64,000 bases of DNA from Liolophura sinensis (lineage: Eukaryota; Mollusca; Polyplacophora; Chitonida; Chitonidae), in contig NC_088302.1 in the NCBI RefSeq assembly GCF_032854445.1, positions 32,705,979 to 32,769,978 of the forward strand, written 5' to 3'. Both the position numbers and the translations under genes were made by a program. Below, piece after piece: positions 23,418-35,900 of the stretch. Under the pieces are notes generated by a model, which worked only from the letters and a program-made list of their open reading frames with translations, was not told where the DNA came from and did no database searches. Position 1 is the first letter of the stretch. The number at the start of each line of letters is the position of its first letter.

Positions 23418-23621
23418 CATATAATAGAAATATTACTAAAAAAGTATCAGATTACTAACTTTAAAAGGTACAAAAAATGGATGAAAATTTCACTATATTT
23501 CTCAAGTGTGAATACACTGTACATCACAAGATGCATTACGTATATATTTCCACTACATACAGAAATCATTTATAAATTGCTTTTATAAAAATATATTCAC
23601 TGGTTTCACTGGCATTGTATG

Positions 23622-23741
23622 TCATTCTGAGCTGAGTTCTCTTCTTACAATCAACAGGACAGCAATCATTTTCAAAAGGGTTCCAGTATTCTTCTGCTGT
23701 ACAGCGAATCTGGTAATTCTAAACCTTCCACCCTTTTGCAC
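23622..23741 (-). CDS. minus-strand gene, coding exon 5 (terminal)
   Basis: Acceptor CCAACATGCAG. Phase 0 entry, 39 codons to TGA. Encodes VQKGGRFRITRFAVQQ, a basic segment carrying the RFRI motif. An alternative donor (ATT|GTAAGA) inside the exon could extend the transcript into the exon-like segment at 21660-21744, giving a different C-terminus. Confidence 0.45.
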   Translation of the reverse strand: MQKGGRFRITRFAVQQKNTGTLLKMIAVLLIVRRELSSE

Positions 23742-26700
23742 CTGCATGTTGGAAGATGGGAATTCAAAAACCACATTTGTTTGATTGATTAGCTAGCGCT
23801 TGATGCTAAGCTTAACAATTTTTCTCATCCATGACAGCTGTCTGGGATACGGGTGGCAGAAACCACAGTAAACCACCAACCTTTGCCAGGTACCTGACAA
23901 GCCCAACCAGTCAGAACTGGATTCAAACACATGACCTGATTGGTCAACATGAGTTTGAGCTGCCTAGCAGGGTTGGTGAAACAGAATCATCAATAAGATA
24001 TAAGAGACCTATATAGAGGCCACTTCCACAGATCTATCACAATTTATACTTTTTTAATCAAACTATTCATCACCTTCTTTTTTTATGTTGAAGTTAAAGC
24101 AATTTTGTAGCAGGTGTTATATCTTATAAACAACTGAATGTCATTTAATCGCCTTGTTTGGTGAGTGGCCTATGTTAAAGACAGGTGAAAAAATCGTTCA
24201 ACTGACAGACAGAGTTATGTGTACCAACGAAACCGCTCGTTATCCTAGAAACTTTTGTGGAATCAACCTTAACTCAGGCAACGTCACACACGTTACAACT
24301 TCGTACTGAGGTTCCTTCCCAAAATGGTGGGTATTTCTTATCCACTCTAAGAGCCTCTGTAACCTTTCCTATCTGAAATTTTCTTAATCAGATATCCATG
24401 AACAAGAGTCAATTGAGCTCTAGCTAGCTCGGCTAGGGATTGCCCACTAAGGAAATTTCAGAACGCTATGGAAGTTCTCACAGATATTAAAGCTGCACAC
24501 AATTGTAAGGCGTTTGAATTACCTTGTGGCTTGTGGACCTTCTCTTCACCGGTGAGCCTACACGACCCTCTGAATCTGACACAACCTCTTCCTGGTCTGC
24601 TGGCTCATCAATCTCCCATTTGTAGTGTACTTGTTTCCGGGCCACTGCAAGAAATCAGCCAAGTTCTTTACAAGATCAAAACAAGAAAGATATGTTATGT
24701 CATCTCCATGTAGTCACTACAAAAATATCAAATCAACAAATTATGTGTATAAGCAATACAACAGGAAATTGTTTTCATATACTGGAAGTTCTTAAATCAA
24801 GATATCTGCCAAAGTAAGCTGACACCAACTTTATTTTAAGTTTTACAGGTGAGCCAACACTCAAAAATCCAAAACTGGAATGAAAAATAGAATTTAAATC
24901 TATTTCATTTTAGCTGATCTGTATGCTTTTTTATGATTTTCCTTTTTTCTAGGCTTTGTGCTCCAGTAAATATGCTTTTAACAGGAACAAGTGTTGGGAC
25001 AATCCACATTTCCCACAAGTAACATGATTTTTCCGTTTTATTTATATTTATACCCTCCTATGACATTGATAAAACATTTAGTCTGCCTGTAAAACAAAAT
25101 CTTTAATTGGTGTGGTGCAAAGTGATCTTGAGTATGTATTCATTCAAATGTCTGGATCTCAAGAAGTACTCACATTCCTGAATATCAGCAGGAGGCAAGA
25201 AGTAGTCCCCCAGCTTAACATCAGCTGTGCTGCCCATGCTTTTACACTTCTCTATATACATGGAGTGAAACACGGAGATATGGTCCCTTTCATAGTCATC
25301 ACTTTTGTATATCCTAAAAGAACATGTGATATCGAAATAACTCATGATTTTGGCACTCTTACACATTTATCTTCACTTCTGTAAATTCACTTCACATAAA
25401 TTACATGTATATTCACCTGTGTGACATCTACAGATGGAAGGAAACAATATTTTGATCAAGTTCACTATTTCCTAGGAAGAAGTTGACATAATATATGATA
25501 TTCTGGGAAATAAATTCATTTAAATCAACTATCCTGAACACTTAACATCCTTAACATGTCTCACTTATTCATTGTCAGCTTAATTACGACAGCCATGATT
25601 TATGATTTGTATAATCATAACACTTTTAATAAAAGGTACTCTTAGTCTGTCCATTTAGATATAACTACAGTCAGGTTTAAAAGCAAAGGCATCTAGAATT
25701 CAGAATTTTAACTCCTTTGATCCAAATATGAACTTTTAAGAATTCAGATTTTCTTTTCCTGGCATCTTCACATAGTGCTCAACTATACATACATCTGTAA
25801 GAAATGACTAGACCCATGATCTGAGCAACATTCAAAATTACCTCCTAACTCCAAATAATTTTTTTTTTATTTCATTTGTTGTTTTACACTGTACCCAAGA
25901 ATATTTCACTTATACGTGGATGGGCAGAATTGTGGTGGGAAGAAAACAGGCAGCTCTAAATAAGCTGGACCACAATTAGCCCTTACCAGAAGTGGTACTT
26001 ACCATTCTGTGTCCTCAGCCTCAGCATTTTCACTGAAGAAGAACTCAGCTGTGTCAAAAGGAGTTACCTCCCCTCCCTCCTTTTCTGAAACATAAATGAG
26101 ACTATCAAAGAAAAGGGCACTAAAACTGAAGCTTGCCCACAAAAATGCATTTCAATTTACTTATCATGAAAGAATGCAGATATACATTAGCAATGTTGTA
26201 CGACATAATATCACAGCACTTGATGACAGGATGAGTTTTCTCAACAACCATCATTGCATATCAAGTTGCCATGGTAAAGGGAGTGATATGGTACATGTAC
26301 AAGCTTGAAATCAGTTTTCATTTGGTGCATAAGGGACATAAGGGAATATCTTTCAGCTATGCACATTATTACAGGCCTCCACAGCTCAGTTGGTTAGCGC
26401 ACTAGCGCAGCATAATCACCCAGGAGCCTCTCACCAATGAGGTCCCTATGTGTTCATGTCCACCTCTTGCTGTCTTCCTCTCCGCTGTAAGTGGGAAGGT
26501 CTGCCAGCAACCTGCGGAGGGTCGTGGGTTTCCCCCGGGATCTATTTGGTTTCCTCCCACCATAATGCTGGACGACGTCGTATAAGTGAAATATTCTTGA
26601 TTACGGCATCAAACACCAATCAAATAAATAAATCCAATCAATATTCACATTACTGACAAAATTGTAAGGGTATTTACATGGTAATTTTGTTCTGCACCAA

Positions 26701-29096
26701 CCAGCATTCCCCTGTCAAAACATTCTCAACAACTTCAGACGCATTTTTAGGAAATGTACACCATGATGCCTTGCAGGGGTTGTTGTCTGAAGTCGTACAG
26801 TCTCTGTGGGGAATAGGGGATTACTGGTAGTTGAACAGTGACAGTAGTTCACATCTCCATCACACCTCAGTGAGCCTCACCAGCTTGGCAAGACAGGGAG
26901 AGACACTGCCGCATTTTGAAAAGATTAAACTTTTTGTGTGATTGGTCAGCTGTTTTCCAATCATGCCAATGTTGGTTAAAACTCTGCTTACATTTGTAGA
27001 TCTATATTAACTACGTTTTCAGAATTTTCACTTGTAACATATGGGTACATTGCATTTGTGACGTATTTATTAGCTGTGTTCAACTGAATGTGAGCCAATA
27101 GAATCTCTTGTTGGATAACATGACATGTTGTCAAAACATGTAGTTCTCGAAATTTGAAAGCTAATTATTTGTCATTCATAACAACTAGTGGCATTTGCAA
27201 CTTACACAAAGACTATCTAAAAAAAAAATTATTTTAAACATCCTTGTGTAAACTGTCAGGCAGTAAAAGACTACACAAACGCACGTTAGAAATAATTCTG
27301 GAGAAACAACGACAACAGCGACACGATTCGACACAAACCTTTCAAGAAAATCAAAGCTTGGCAGAGTCTGACATATATACACAGCTACTTACTTATTTCA
27401 CAATATTTCTGAGCCCATAATATCGCCCTTGATATTTGGTGAGATACTTTACGCATACAGGCCTACGTCAGAAACAGACATGCATGTTTCCTGGCATACC
27501 AGGCTTGGACAGTTGAGGAGGTTTTATAGCCTACCGGCTGGTGTCATAATACAGCATTCAATACTCAGTAATAAATTCTGTATTGTGTAATGTGAATTGT
27601 CAAACTATGAGGAAATCTTGGCTTGGAATCTAATTAAGAATACCAATTTCTAGGACTTTTTGATGTGACCAGAGGCGTCTTGTGTGGGCTCCTGCTGCTC
27701 AAGCCATGTTTTTATTGCCATATTGAAAATAAAACCTGGTTCAAAATTTTTTTCACAGTAGGTAATCGTTCATTCATTAGCCATTTCATGTACCTGTAAG
27801 CCTGCCAATGATTTGGGAAAGCTCCTTAAAAGTATATTATCAGCAGGATATATAAAAGCTGTGAATTTCTATAACATTTTAATCATGCTTTTTGTTGTGA
27901 GTTTATTATCTGGTAGTAATTTGTAAAACCAGTACCTGTAACAGGTGCATGAGGTTTTGATTTTTGTAATCCACATACACATTGCATATTTTGTATCACT
28001 CACATTCAACTGAAGAGTTTGTCAAGATACTTCAGTTTAATTGAAGTGCGAATAAATGGAGAGGTTTCCGAGGGATGGGTGTTGATATACCTAGCAATGT
28101 AGTTACTGAGGCCATGTCTTGCCGTGCATCATTCATAACTTATGAGCATACTTTTATAGTGATTAGTAGATAAATACAAATGGGGATTTCTCTTTAATTT
28201 AGACATTCATAAGGACACTGAACAAATGGTATGTAAGGCATGTCTTAGACCTGCACATGTTTGATGAAATCTACATGGTTTGTATTCTTGTCAGTGAACT
28301 GGGAAATCAGGCCTTTCATATTTACAGTTGGATCTAACCACCTGAACTTTGTTTTCTGAGCAAACATTGTTTATGTATTTTCTGTGAAATTACCGATGCC
28401 ATTTACGGCAAAACATACTCCTCAGAGCTAAATATTCTCTCAAGGTCGTCTGGTACGTATATGAGTGGGTTTTTAAGGCATTTGTATGGTAAAGTTTAAA
28501 GCCCGGTTCAGCTAATTTAATGACATAAATATATGAATATACATGTATGAATATGAATATATATGAATATACATGTATTACTAACTCTTTCTTGAAATGA
28601 CTGCGGTAATATGTTGCAAACTATCTTTTGAAAATTAATCTAAAAAGAGTGTAGCCCAATCCCCCCCCCCCACCCCAACTCCCTCTTGTCATTGAGACTC
28701 CACTGTCAGATCTATGTCATGTTTTTACCAAAGTAGACATGTCATCTGTAATAAATGGAAAGTCTGCCTTCAGCTCGACATGTATGCTTTATCGTCATGG
28801 GGGTTTTATCCACATATGCAAGGCAGCATTATTATTTCAAAGATCAAATGGCAATCATCCATGTTCCATTCTTGTGTCTCAATAAGTGAGTATCTGTAAT
28901 TATTGAGAAGGTATGGTAATATATGGTGAAGGAGATTGTCCTATGAAGGGAGCATTGTGCTATAAAATCTGAATACCGTGAACTGTCTAATGACGACGCA
29001 TAAATACTCACCCCAGATCTTACGCCTCTTCTTTCTAACACTTGTAGAAAACCAGGCAGTCAAACCATTGAAGATTCCTCCTTCACTCTCAGTCAT
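23622..29096 (-). CDS. unidentified 182-residue protein, whole gene span (5 coding exons)
   Basis: On the minus strand, 29096-29012, 26084-26003, 25313-25174, 24644-24523 and 23741-23622 join to 549 nt with one ATG and one TGA and no internal stop. All four junctions are GT-AG with compatible phases (1, 2, 1, 0). That agreement across five short exons is the main evidence. The product starts MTESEGGIFNGLTAWFSTSV, followed by a basic patch (RKKRRK), an acidic aromatic stretch (FDTAEFFFSENAEAEDTEW), a middle part containing KLGDYFLPPADIQELARKQV, a serine/acidic linker, and a C-terminus with GGRFRITRF. RFRI fits the RFx[V/I] docking motif bound by SPAK/OSR1-type kinases. I do not recognise the family. 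It converges on the TPR gene and diverges from MBD2/3. Confidence 0.6.
23785..23995 (-). repeat. SINE-B copy 2
   Basis: Starts with 'tgattgattagctagcg' and includes 'ccacagtaaaccacca', 'caggtacctgac' and the B-box-like 'ggattcaaacacatgacc' (plus-strand readings), in the same order as 862-1075. It lies in the last intron of the minus-strand gene. Confidence 0.45.
24523..24644 (-). CDS. minus-strand gene, coding exon 4
   Basis: Acceptor TGATTTCTTGCAG, donor AAG|GTAATT. Enters completing TTG (Leu), then 40 codons: ARKQVHYKWEIDEPADQEE and a serine-rich basic end SPVKRRSTSHK. Exits in phase 0. Confidence 0.65.
24830..25135 (+). repeat. dispersed repeat family Y, copy 2
   Basis: Matches 8250-8590 and 51240-51560 in word order, including 'gggacaatccacatttccca' and the final 'tttaattggtgtgg'. 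It lies in an intron of the minus-strand gene. Confidence 0.6.
25174..25313 (-). CDS. minus-strand gene, coding exon 3
   Basis: Acceptor CATGTTCTTTTAG, donor GAAT|GTGAGT. The first base completes TGG (Trp) from the previous exon. The 46 codons read IYKSDDYERDHISVFHSMYI, then EKCKSMGSTADVKLGDYFLP. Strongly protein-like, with no stop. Confidence 0.7.
25860..25950 (-). mobile_element. SINE-A 3' fragment, minus strand
   Basis: Reverse complement of the SINE 3' end with a T-rich leading tail, 'cccaagaatatttcacttat' and 'tgtggtgggaagaaa'. Diverged. Confidence 0.6.
26003..26084 (-). CDS. minus-strand gene, coding exon 2
   Basis: Acceptor TTATGTTTCAG, donor AATG|GTAAGT. 82 nt reading KEGGEVTPFDTAEFFFSENA, then EAEDTE, entering in phase 1 and leaving in phase 2. 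Acidic. Confidence 0.68.
26372..26634 (+). mobile_element. SINE-A, near full length, diverged
   Basis: The A-box-like 'agctcagttggttagcgcac', the middle domain 'gggtttcccccgggatct' and the 3' end 'caccaatcaaataaataaat' are present, with more substitutions than the 12653 and 43794 copies. Lies in intron 1 of the minus-strand gene. Confidence 0.85.
26640..29011. other. intron 1 of the minus-strand gene, remaining part
   Basis: No further exon or clear repeat seen, apart from a poly-C run at 28661-28677 and a small tandem 'atgaatatacatgtatgaat' motif at 28533-28578. Confidence 0.35.
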
Positions 29097-29122
29097 GGTT
29101 GCTGTCACCAGCTTGGCTAGGT
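29012..29122 (-). CDS. minus-strand gene, first coding exon (with 5'UTR part)
   Basis: Acceptor AAATTTTATAG, donor TGGG|GTGAGT. The start ATG is at 29096-29094 in a good context (ACCATGA). The 28 codons read MTESEGGIFNGLTAWFSTSV, then RKKRRKIW. Upstream frame within the exon is open, but joined to the candidate exon at 29991 it meets an in-frame TGA and no other ATG, supporting this start. Confidence 0.6.
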
Positions 29123-29814
29123 CTATAAAATTTATGAGATTTCAATTACAACATAGTTATGTGTTGTTATAATTGTAGCACAAGCTTTATATCTCTGAAA
29201 ATCCAGTTTAAATTATGATTTAATGTTGAAAGTAACATGATGGAAAGGTTGTCAAGCCAGAGCCAATGAAGGTGGAGGAAATGAGATGGAGAATGAGAAT
29301 GATCAATGCAGAGTCAGAACAAATACAGCTTTCTAATTTGGTCACCCTTTTCGTAGCATATGTTGGGCTAAAATATTCAGACATTAAGAAGTTTGAAATT
29401 ACCAAATTACAGTGTAAAATTATACTGCAAAAAAATTACTTATAAATCTTTGTACAGTATAAAGCAAAATGTCATTGTGTTTGACCCTGGGAGCACATTA
29501 GAAATAACAAATGACTTGTGTATCAAGTAGAATACAAAAATATATTTTACCATCATTATGTAATGTGTACATAATGTAATCATGTGATATTAAGTAAATT
29601 TTACTTAATGGAAATGACATATGACACATATTTATAAGAAAAGGTTGTACTCACATCTTTACCGCAATGTAACAATGTGAAAGATATGGCAGACAGACCA
29701 GCAAAGACCCTGTGTCTACTAGTGATGACGCATGGGAACATCTACCTGGAACTGATAGCCGAAACGACGGTCACTACGGACAGACAAATTATTTGGTGCC
29801 CAGCAGGTTTCAAG

Positions 29815-29885
29815 GTAAGCTTATGGAACAAGACAGGGCTATGATAGTATATGTAGTCACAGCCCTACACAGCTAGGGCTCTATA
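29815..29885 (+). repeat. dispersed hairpin-containing repeat, copy 1
   Basis: 'tatggaacaagacagggct' followed after about 20 bases by 'cacagccctacacagct' matches 43774-43793 plus 44061-44105, where a SINE has been inserted into the middle. AGGGCT and AGCCCT can pair as a stem. Confidence 0.6.
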
Positions 29886-29990
29886 TACTAAATTAAGTCC
29901 TGTCCGACTGATCTACAAGCTAACCACCCAAAATCCGGTCTAAGCATGGCTTTGCCTTAGTATATCTACTCACACACAAGGACCACTCAC

Positions 29991-30060
29991 CATCTTTAGC
30001 GTGGACGTCTTGTGCACCCCATTGCCGCCAGGGTATAGGTGAAATTCACCTGACTTCAGC
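29991..30060 (-). other. candidate 5'UTR exon of the minus-strand gene
   Basis: On the minus strand a GC-richer segment ends CTAAAGATG|GTGAGT. If spliced to 29122 it gives a frame with an in-frame TGA upstream. The upstream limit is not determined. The transcription start may lie near 30.5 kb, where ETS-like GGAA motifs occur (30484-30489). Confidence 0.3.
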
Positions 30061-30099
30061 CCATGGCAGGAATTTACTATGGATGTTCTCTCGGCTGTT

Positions 30100-32750
30100 A
30101 ACTGCCGATTTATTGACTAGGCTACATTACATAAGGCTACACATCATGTTAGCAATTAAATACGTACATCGCTGAATAAAACAGGGATAACGTTGAACTC
30201 TAAAAACGTTTAACTGTTAATAGACATGACCTTTTTTTAAATTTTTTGAAAAGCTTTCCTGTCATTTGAGTCAAGATACGGCTATATGTCAGTGTCCTGT
30301 CACTTGTACTTGTAACTATAACAGCCTGCACCCACTCCATAATCCCATACCCCTTACTCAACCATTAAAAAGAAAAATTCAAAGCCAGACAAATAATTTC
30401 AATCAAGTATAACCTGAGGAAGCGAAGAATTTGAGTAAAATGACAAACCCAAGAATTTCCCGGGAACGACGAGCAGACAACCGGAAATGGAACTGCTTTT
30501 GAGGAGCGTAGTAATATTAGTACTTGCAAATTGCAAAACAGGAATGGAGTCGAAAATGGATTTTCATAGTGAAGAACTGCCGAAAAGTCTCACACAGCAA
30601 AGATAATGAAATTAGATACTAAAAACTGAAGTGATGATGGACAAATCTTCAGTAAGGTAATCACCTTCATCAAACACAACACTTCAATAAAGAGAAAAAA
30701 ATGTTGACCAGGATTAAATCAATACAAAGGCCCCTACATCAAAATTTTGAAGTAGCCTTCATGACTATTTTCTGAGTATTTTTTCTCTCATAATCTTCGT
30801 TCACTCTCCATACAACAACGTCGAAATGACAGTTTTCCTATTAGCTCTCATGTTTATGTTTTTCAGCTCTTCCTATCCCTCACAAGCAGATTTAGAAAAT
30901 TAACATATTTTACAAAAATAAAAGTCTCCAGTCATGGTCTGTTTACTAATGGTAACTAAAGTCTGACGAATCACAGTAACAGCTATATCGAAACCAGAAG
31001 TGTATATCAAAATCATTTAAGGTCGAGAAAACATTAAAATTATATAATTACATTTTCTTTTCGATTTTTTTAAACAGAGAAAAAAAAAACACTTGAAAAT
31101 AATGTTTATGGTCGGTATTTGGGGCCACCTATATATTTGCCACGAAGCGCAATAATGTTATCTATAGATGTAGCACATGTTTAATAAATATATTTGTGAT
31201 AGAATTTGGTTTTTTCAGTTAGCCAGTGTGTTAATTATTTATATTTTTAATATATTCATAAATATTATCATAATTCAGATTAAATGCACATGTTTTCAGA
31301 CATTAGACAACACCACATCCTTATCATTATTATATGCAACAACGATAAACACCAAAAGGTGGTAGGCCTACCACATACCCACCATACAAAAATATTTTAA
31401 AATACTTTTTTTTCTTCTGAAAGGGAATATCGCATAAAAATATTAAAGACCATATTTGCAAATAAGTTTCACGATCTTTGGTCCGATTTTTGGCATCAAT
31501 TTTAGGTTTTCTTCACCTTAAACTACTTTCGCGCGATTAAAGATGCGCGACAGCTGTCGTATGTCGAAATATAATTTGGTACTGCATTGCAAATCTCTGT
31601 ATCCTCTGGGAATAATATATTAGTCCCAGGTATCATGTGAAAGTCGTGTTATGTTGATTAAGTTAAAGCCCCTAATTAAGTACCAATACTGAATTTTAGG
31701 AACAGTCCATTTTCATCAGTTTGAACTGTTCTAACTGATTGTTAAAGTCGAGAATAGGATGGCGTCCTATATATGTCTTGACATACCCGGATGGCATGGG
31801 GTGGTACATACAGTGTAGTAGGATGTGGCTTCCATAACCAATTTTAAGAGGAATTGCTTATAAATAAGATGTACATAGAGCGTGAATGGCAGTGACAAGC
31901 TTAGAAACTTTTCTAAACTTCCACCTACCCTGACTGCGTTGATGGCATTTGAACAGTTGCGTTACATGTTAAAATCGTGTGGTTGACTGGAAGTTATACA
32001 TTGCCAATATACCCATATAACCTTGTCATTTAAAACAGTCATTTAATTTATCTCTACCCAAACTGGTTGTAGTTGCAACTGAAATATATTAACGTCTATA
32101 CATAAGTGCAGTTATGAAAGCAATGAACCAAGTTCCGTTCAACATCCAATTTTTTATAGTTCCTGATCACGAATGTTCTGTCTGAAGTCGGAATCATTCT
32201 GTTTAATGTTTAAAAATTAACTGCTAACCGATTTTCTATGTCCATTTACAGTTAGGTAATGTTTGTGTGGTCTCGCCAACATGCCAGCTGTGCGTTGACT
32301 ATACTTTGCATGAAACCAAATAAATACAATTTGATGATGTATACATACAGCTAAGATTAACGTAGCGGTATCGGTTAAAGCTTGAACACAATATGATCTA
32401 CCAGTCATGTACACAATGAAGAGAGTGCGATTGGAAAGACTTCCAGTTGATGTTGTTGCTTTTTTGTTGGAAACAATTTTGAGTTCTTGGAGCCTACGTG
32501 CGAAAATAATCTCAAAGCGTCCGATTCCGTAAATTATATTACAATGAGTTATCAGTAGTGGTTATGGATTTGTATGCACTACTCTATTTCAAAAATAAAT
32601 TCATAAAATCACGACTTTAAGCTGTTACAGCACAATTTTCTTAGATAATGCACATAAATTTTCAGTGGAAATAGATATTTTCTCATTAAAATGGCCCTAT
32701 ATCTTTTAGAACTATATCGTGAGACTGTTTACTCATTACGCCATTAATAA
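30100..32750. other. divergent intergenic region between the minus-strand gene and MBD2/3
   Basis: No coding evidence. AT-rich. Presumed to hold both promoters, but only the ETS-like motif close to MBD2/3 can be pointed to. Confidence 0.35.
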
Positions 32751-32758
32751 TCGTCAAA

Positions 32759-32768
32759 ACTTCCGGTT
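32759..32768. promoter_or_regulatory. ETS-type motif upstream of MBD2/3
   Basis: ACTTCCGGTT (reverse AACCGGAAGT) lies 35-44 bases before the start ATG. This is the consensus for ETS-family factors, which often mark housekeeping promoters near the transcription start. A motif match only. Confidence 0.4.
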
Positions 32769-32802
32769 TAATCGAAGAGGAAGAAAGACATTGTTACCCA
32801 AA

Positions 32803-32918
32803 ATGATGTCCGAAAAGCGTCGAAGTGATTGTGTCGGATTGCCCACAGGATGGAAGCGCGAAGAAGTTGTGCGAAAATCTGGCCTCTCTGCTGGAAAAAC
32901 AGACGTGTATTACTTTAG
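32803..32918 (+). CDS. MBD2/3: MBD2/3 coding exon 1
   Basis: Starts at ATG (context CAAAATGATG; the second ATG at 32806 is also possible) and encodes 38 codons plus two bases: GLPTGWKREEVVRKSGLSAG and KTDVYYF, the first half of the MBD fold. The open frame extends upstream to 32719, but without an earlier ATG. Donor TTTAG|GTTTGT. Confidence 0.92.
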
Positions 32919-35900
32919 GTTTGTGTTCCACGATGCAGGAAATCGTTCACAAGCGTTGTTGTTGTTTCGGTGATAATTTATTCTGTGTTTAGGTTTTGGA
33001 TAAAAGGTGTGTTACTAGTGTTCTACTCCCAGAAGTAAGATGAAGGTCAAAGGCCATAAGGGCTAGACAACTGTAACACTCATGTAAAATGAATCTGGGA
33101 AGGGGGATTAGGGGAGGGAAGTTATAGCCATCTTATTGGATGAATTTGCTAGAGGCTAGACATAGTCAGCACTTTTATCTAATATTAGAATAATGACCAC
33201 AATAACACTGATCGATGGCAAAGCGCTTTCATTTTGACACAGCGTAATTTGTTGAAGAATGTCTCCTGTCTTGCAGTAACATCGAATTATTGATCCATTA
33301 GTAGATTGCTTGGTAAACCCGAATTTATGTAGGCTGGTCGTTTTGAGCGATCAATAATTTTCATTGCCAACGAGTACCATATTCTTAGAGTCGCACTCCT
33401 GTTCACATGAAACCCCTTGCCTTGCATCTCTTTGCTCAGTGAAAAGCCACTGGATCAGGGTAATCTATTTTCGTAACAAGGAAAATCTCGTACAGGAAGT
33501 CTGGTACATTTTATGGAAATGCAATTTTCCGATGAAGTGATATTTTGAAGTCATTTAATGTTTTCTCACGAGCTAAAGACCCCACTATGAATCCACTTGA
33601 ATGCCAGTGTGGGAAACTGATCAAAGTAGCAAAGTTTCATGTATGTGCAAATTGTCATCGCCAAATATTCTACTGGACAACTGCACATAAAATTTTACGC
33701 ACAAAACCACTTTTTGCTGGACATGTCTGACAAGTCAACTGTAATATCGAACCCTGGTGTTAAACTGGGAAAAAAAAAGGGTGGCCAAAACTCTTGTTGT
33801 ATGACTAAGCCACATTCACACTCTAGTCTGCACATTACTGCACTCGCCACAGCAGACCAGCCATGGTCAAATTAGCTCCCGGTCTGGACAGTGCCCATTG
33901 ACGTTTGTGGCTGCAGCAGCTTTTCAGTGTCAATAAAATGGTAACATATCAAAATAACACTTTCTGATTGACATTTTCAGTTTCATTATTTGTACTACAA
34001 GTTGCTGCCAATGGGGATATGATTTCTAAGGCAGAATTTCAATGAAACAGGCACTTTAAGTAGCACACATACCACTAGTAGGGTTTAAGCGTAGCGCTTA
34101 GTGCGAAAATTAAGACCCAGCTCCCGTATCTTGTTACATTTTGATTGAGAAAATAGCGGCCATCTGAAATGTAAATGTGGCTCTTGTAACTTTTAAGTGT
34201 GGACGTTGGTCAGCTTTTCTCCAAATATTTAAAATATGTCTTCATACCCAAAGAAAAGGGCAATACTAAAATGTTATTGTTGACCCTTTCTCCTGTAAAG
34301 TTTTTTATATTTTCTGTTTTCGATGTAAACTATAACTGCCGGCAGTTATATGGCTTTCATGTGGTTTGTACACCCAACCTTTAGCGTCCACTTGCTAAAA
34401 CTTTCCACTTTCTCCACCACAGACCATTCAAATCAGTTCTATGTTCTTCTGAAACCAGATCTCATATTTTCATTTAAAACAAAACTATTTCAGCAATACC
34501 TGTCATCATGATCTTCACAAATGAACCATAGTGTCCATACTTAACTCCAAAATGAATTTGGTAAGATTGGTACGGAGTAGACTGGACTTGGACCCCAGGT
34601 TGAGAGGACCGATAGTCTGGTAAATTCATGATAATTGAAGAAAAAAAGGGAACAAAAGATTGGCAGGAATAAACTGTATTTGAACCGGTGAGTGCTATGG
34701 GTGATGTTCATTGAGGCTATGGTGAAGTGCAGTAAAAAGAAAAAAACATTGCTCTCAAATAACAGTACTGGGCCACATGTTTAGAAAGATTATTCCTTTG
34801 ATCTACTGCTCCCCCTGGCCAGACAGAATTAGAATTCACACCCTGTAGCCAGCACTCTACAGTGAACGTGTTTCATGCAGTCTTAACATGAAGCTCTCGT
34901 GTTATTTGAATGGGAGATTTTGTCCATTTTGGTATGTATGTACGCTGGGGGCGGGTGGGTGAGTTTGAGTCATACTTCATATTTTTGATGGTTTTGTTGT
35001 CATAACCTGAAAACTATACCAAGTACAAAATAATTGTGACAGATCTGTAATCCTGACGTCAAGACTACTAAACAGTGTGTTTTTAAGCATTTTATGCAGT
35101 TTTTAGACTTGACCTACTTTATAGCTAATTTCATTGGTCAGTTACAGCATAACTTGCATACCAAACAAAAAGTTTTTTGACAATATAGGCACAGCAATCC
35201 ACCTGAAACATGCAAGTGAAATTTCGTCTAAAGATCAGTAGCCCTTTCTGAAAAAGGATGGTTTAAGCTTATCAATAAAATTCAAAATGGCTGCTAGTTG
35301 ACGTGACTGGTCAAACTGCCCAAAATGTCAAGAGCTGCTTCATATGTTTGTTTTTTAAAATGCCAAGTTTATTTTTGCTACCTTTACCGGTTTTGGAGAT
35401 ATTGCAATTTTACGAGCTGGCTGTGAATAAAAATAACAAGTTTTTAACACATTTGAATGGCAAAACTATCACTTGTAGCCCTGTGGTCCTACCAGTCAGA
35501 AATGAAGATATTTAGTTGATCTATCTACTGACCAATTTTCAGCTTCATAGCTTTTGCGGTATCCTGTCACTTGACATTTGAAAAATGACACTAAAACGAG
35601 CTTTAATTGCAATTTAAAGAAAACTACACATTGTAGGAAAGAACTAAAACCATGATTGTCTTCAGCAGGTCAAACTACATCTGATTGCTATCTTGTTTTT
35701 TTCAAAATTCAACAGTAGGTCATCATGTGACTAAAACGACCAACAGCGAGCTTCCACATTTCTCGACCAATTTGCATAAAATTATCAATCCTTTATCAAT
35801 ACTGGGGGTAATTATCAATACCCCCAGTAGTCTTGTACATGCATATCAATTTTCATTGCTATCAAATAGGCAGTTCTGGAGAAGAAATTTTTTCTAGATT

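Noticed and set aside
32719..32802. In-frame N-terminal extension of MBD2/3
   Set aside because: The open frame reaches back to 32719, but that codon is GTG and no ATG precedes 32803. Family members start shortly before the MBD domain.
33545..33875. Frame with several cysteines (CQCGKLIKVAKFHVCANCH) resembling a zinc ribbon
   Set aside because: Short, inside MBD2/3 intron 1, without splice signals. The CxC and CxxC spacing is suggestive but unsupported. A relic of a mobile element cannot be excluded.
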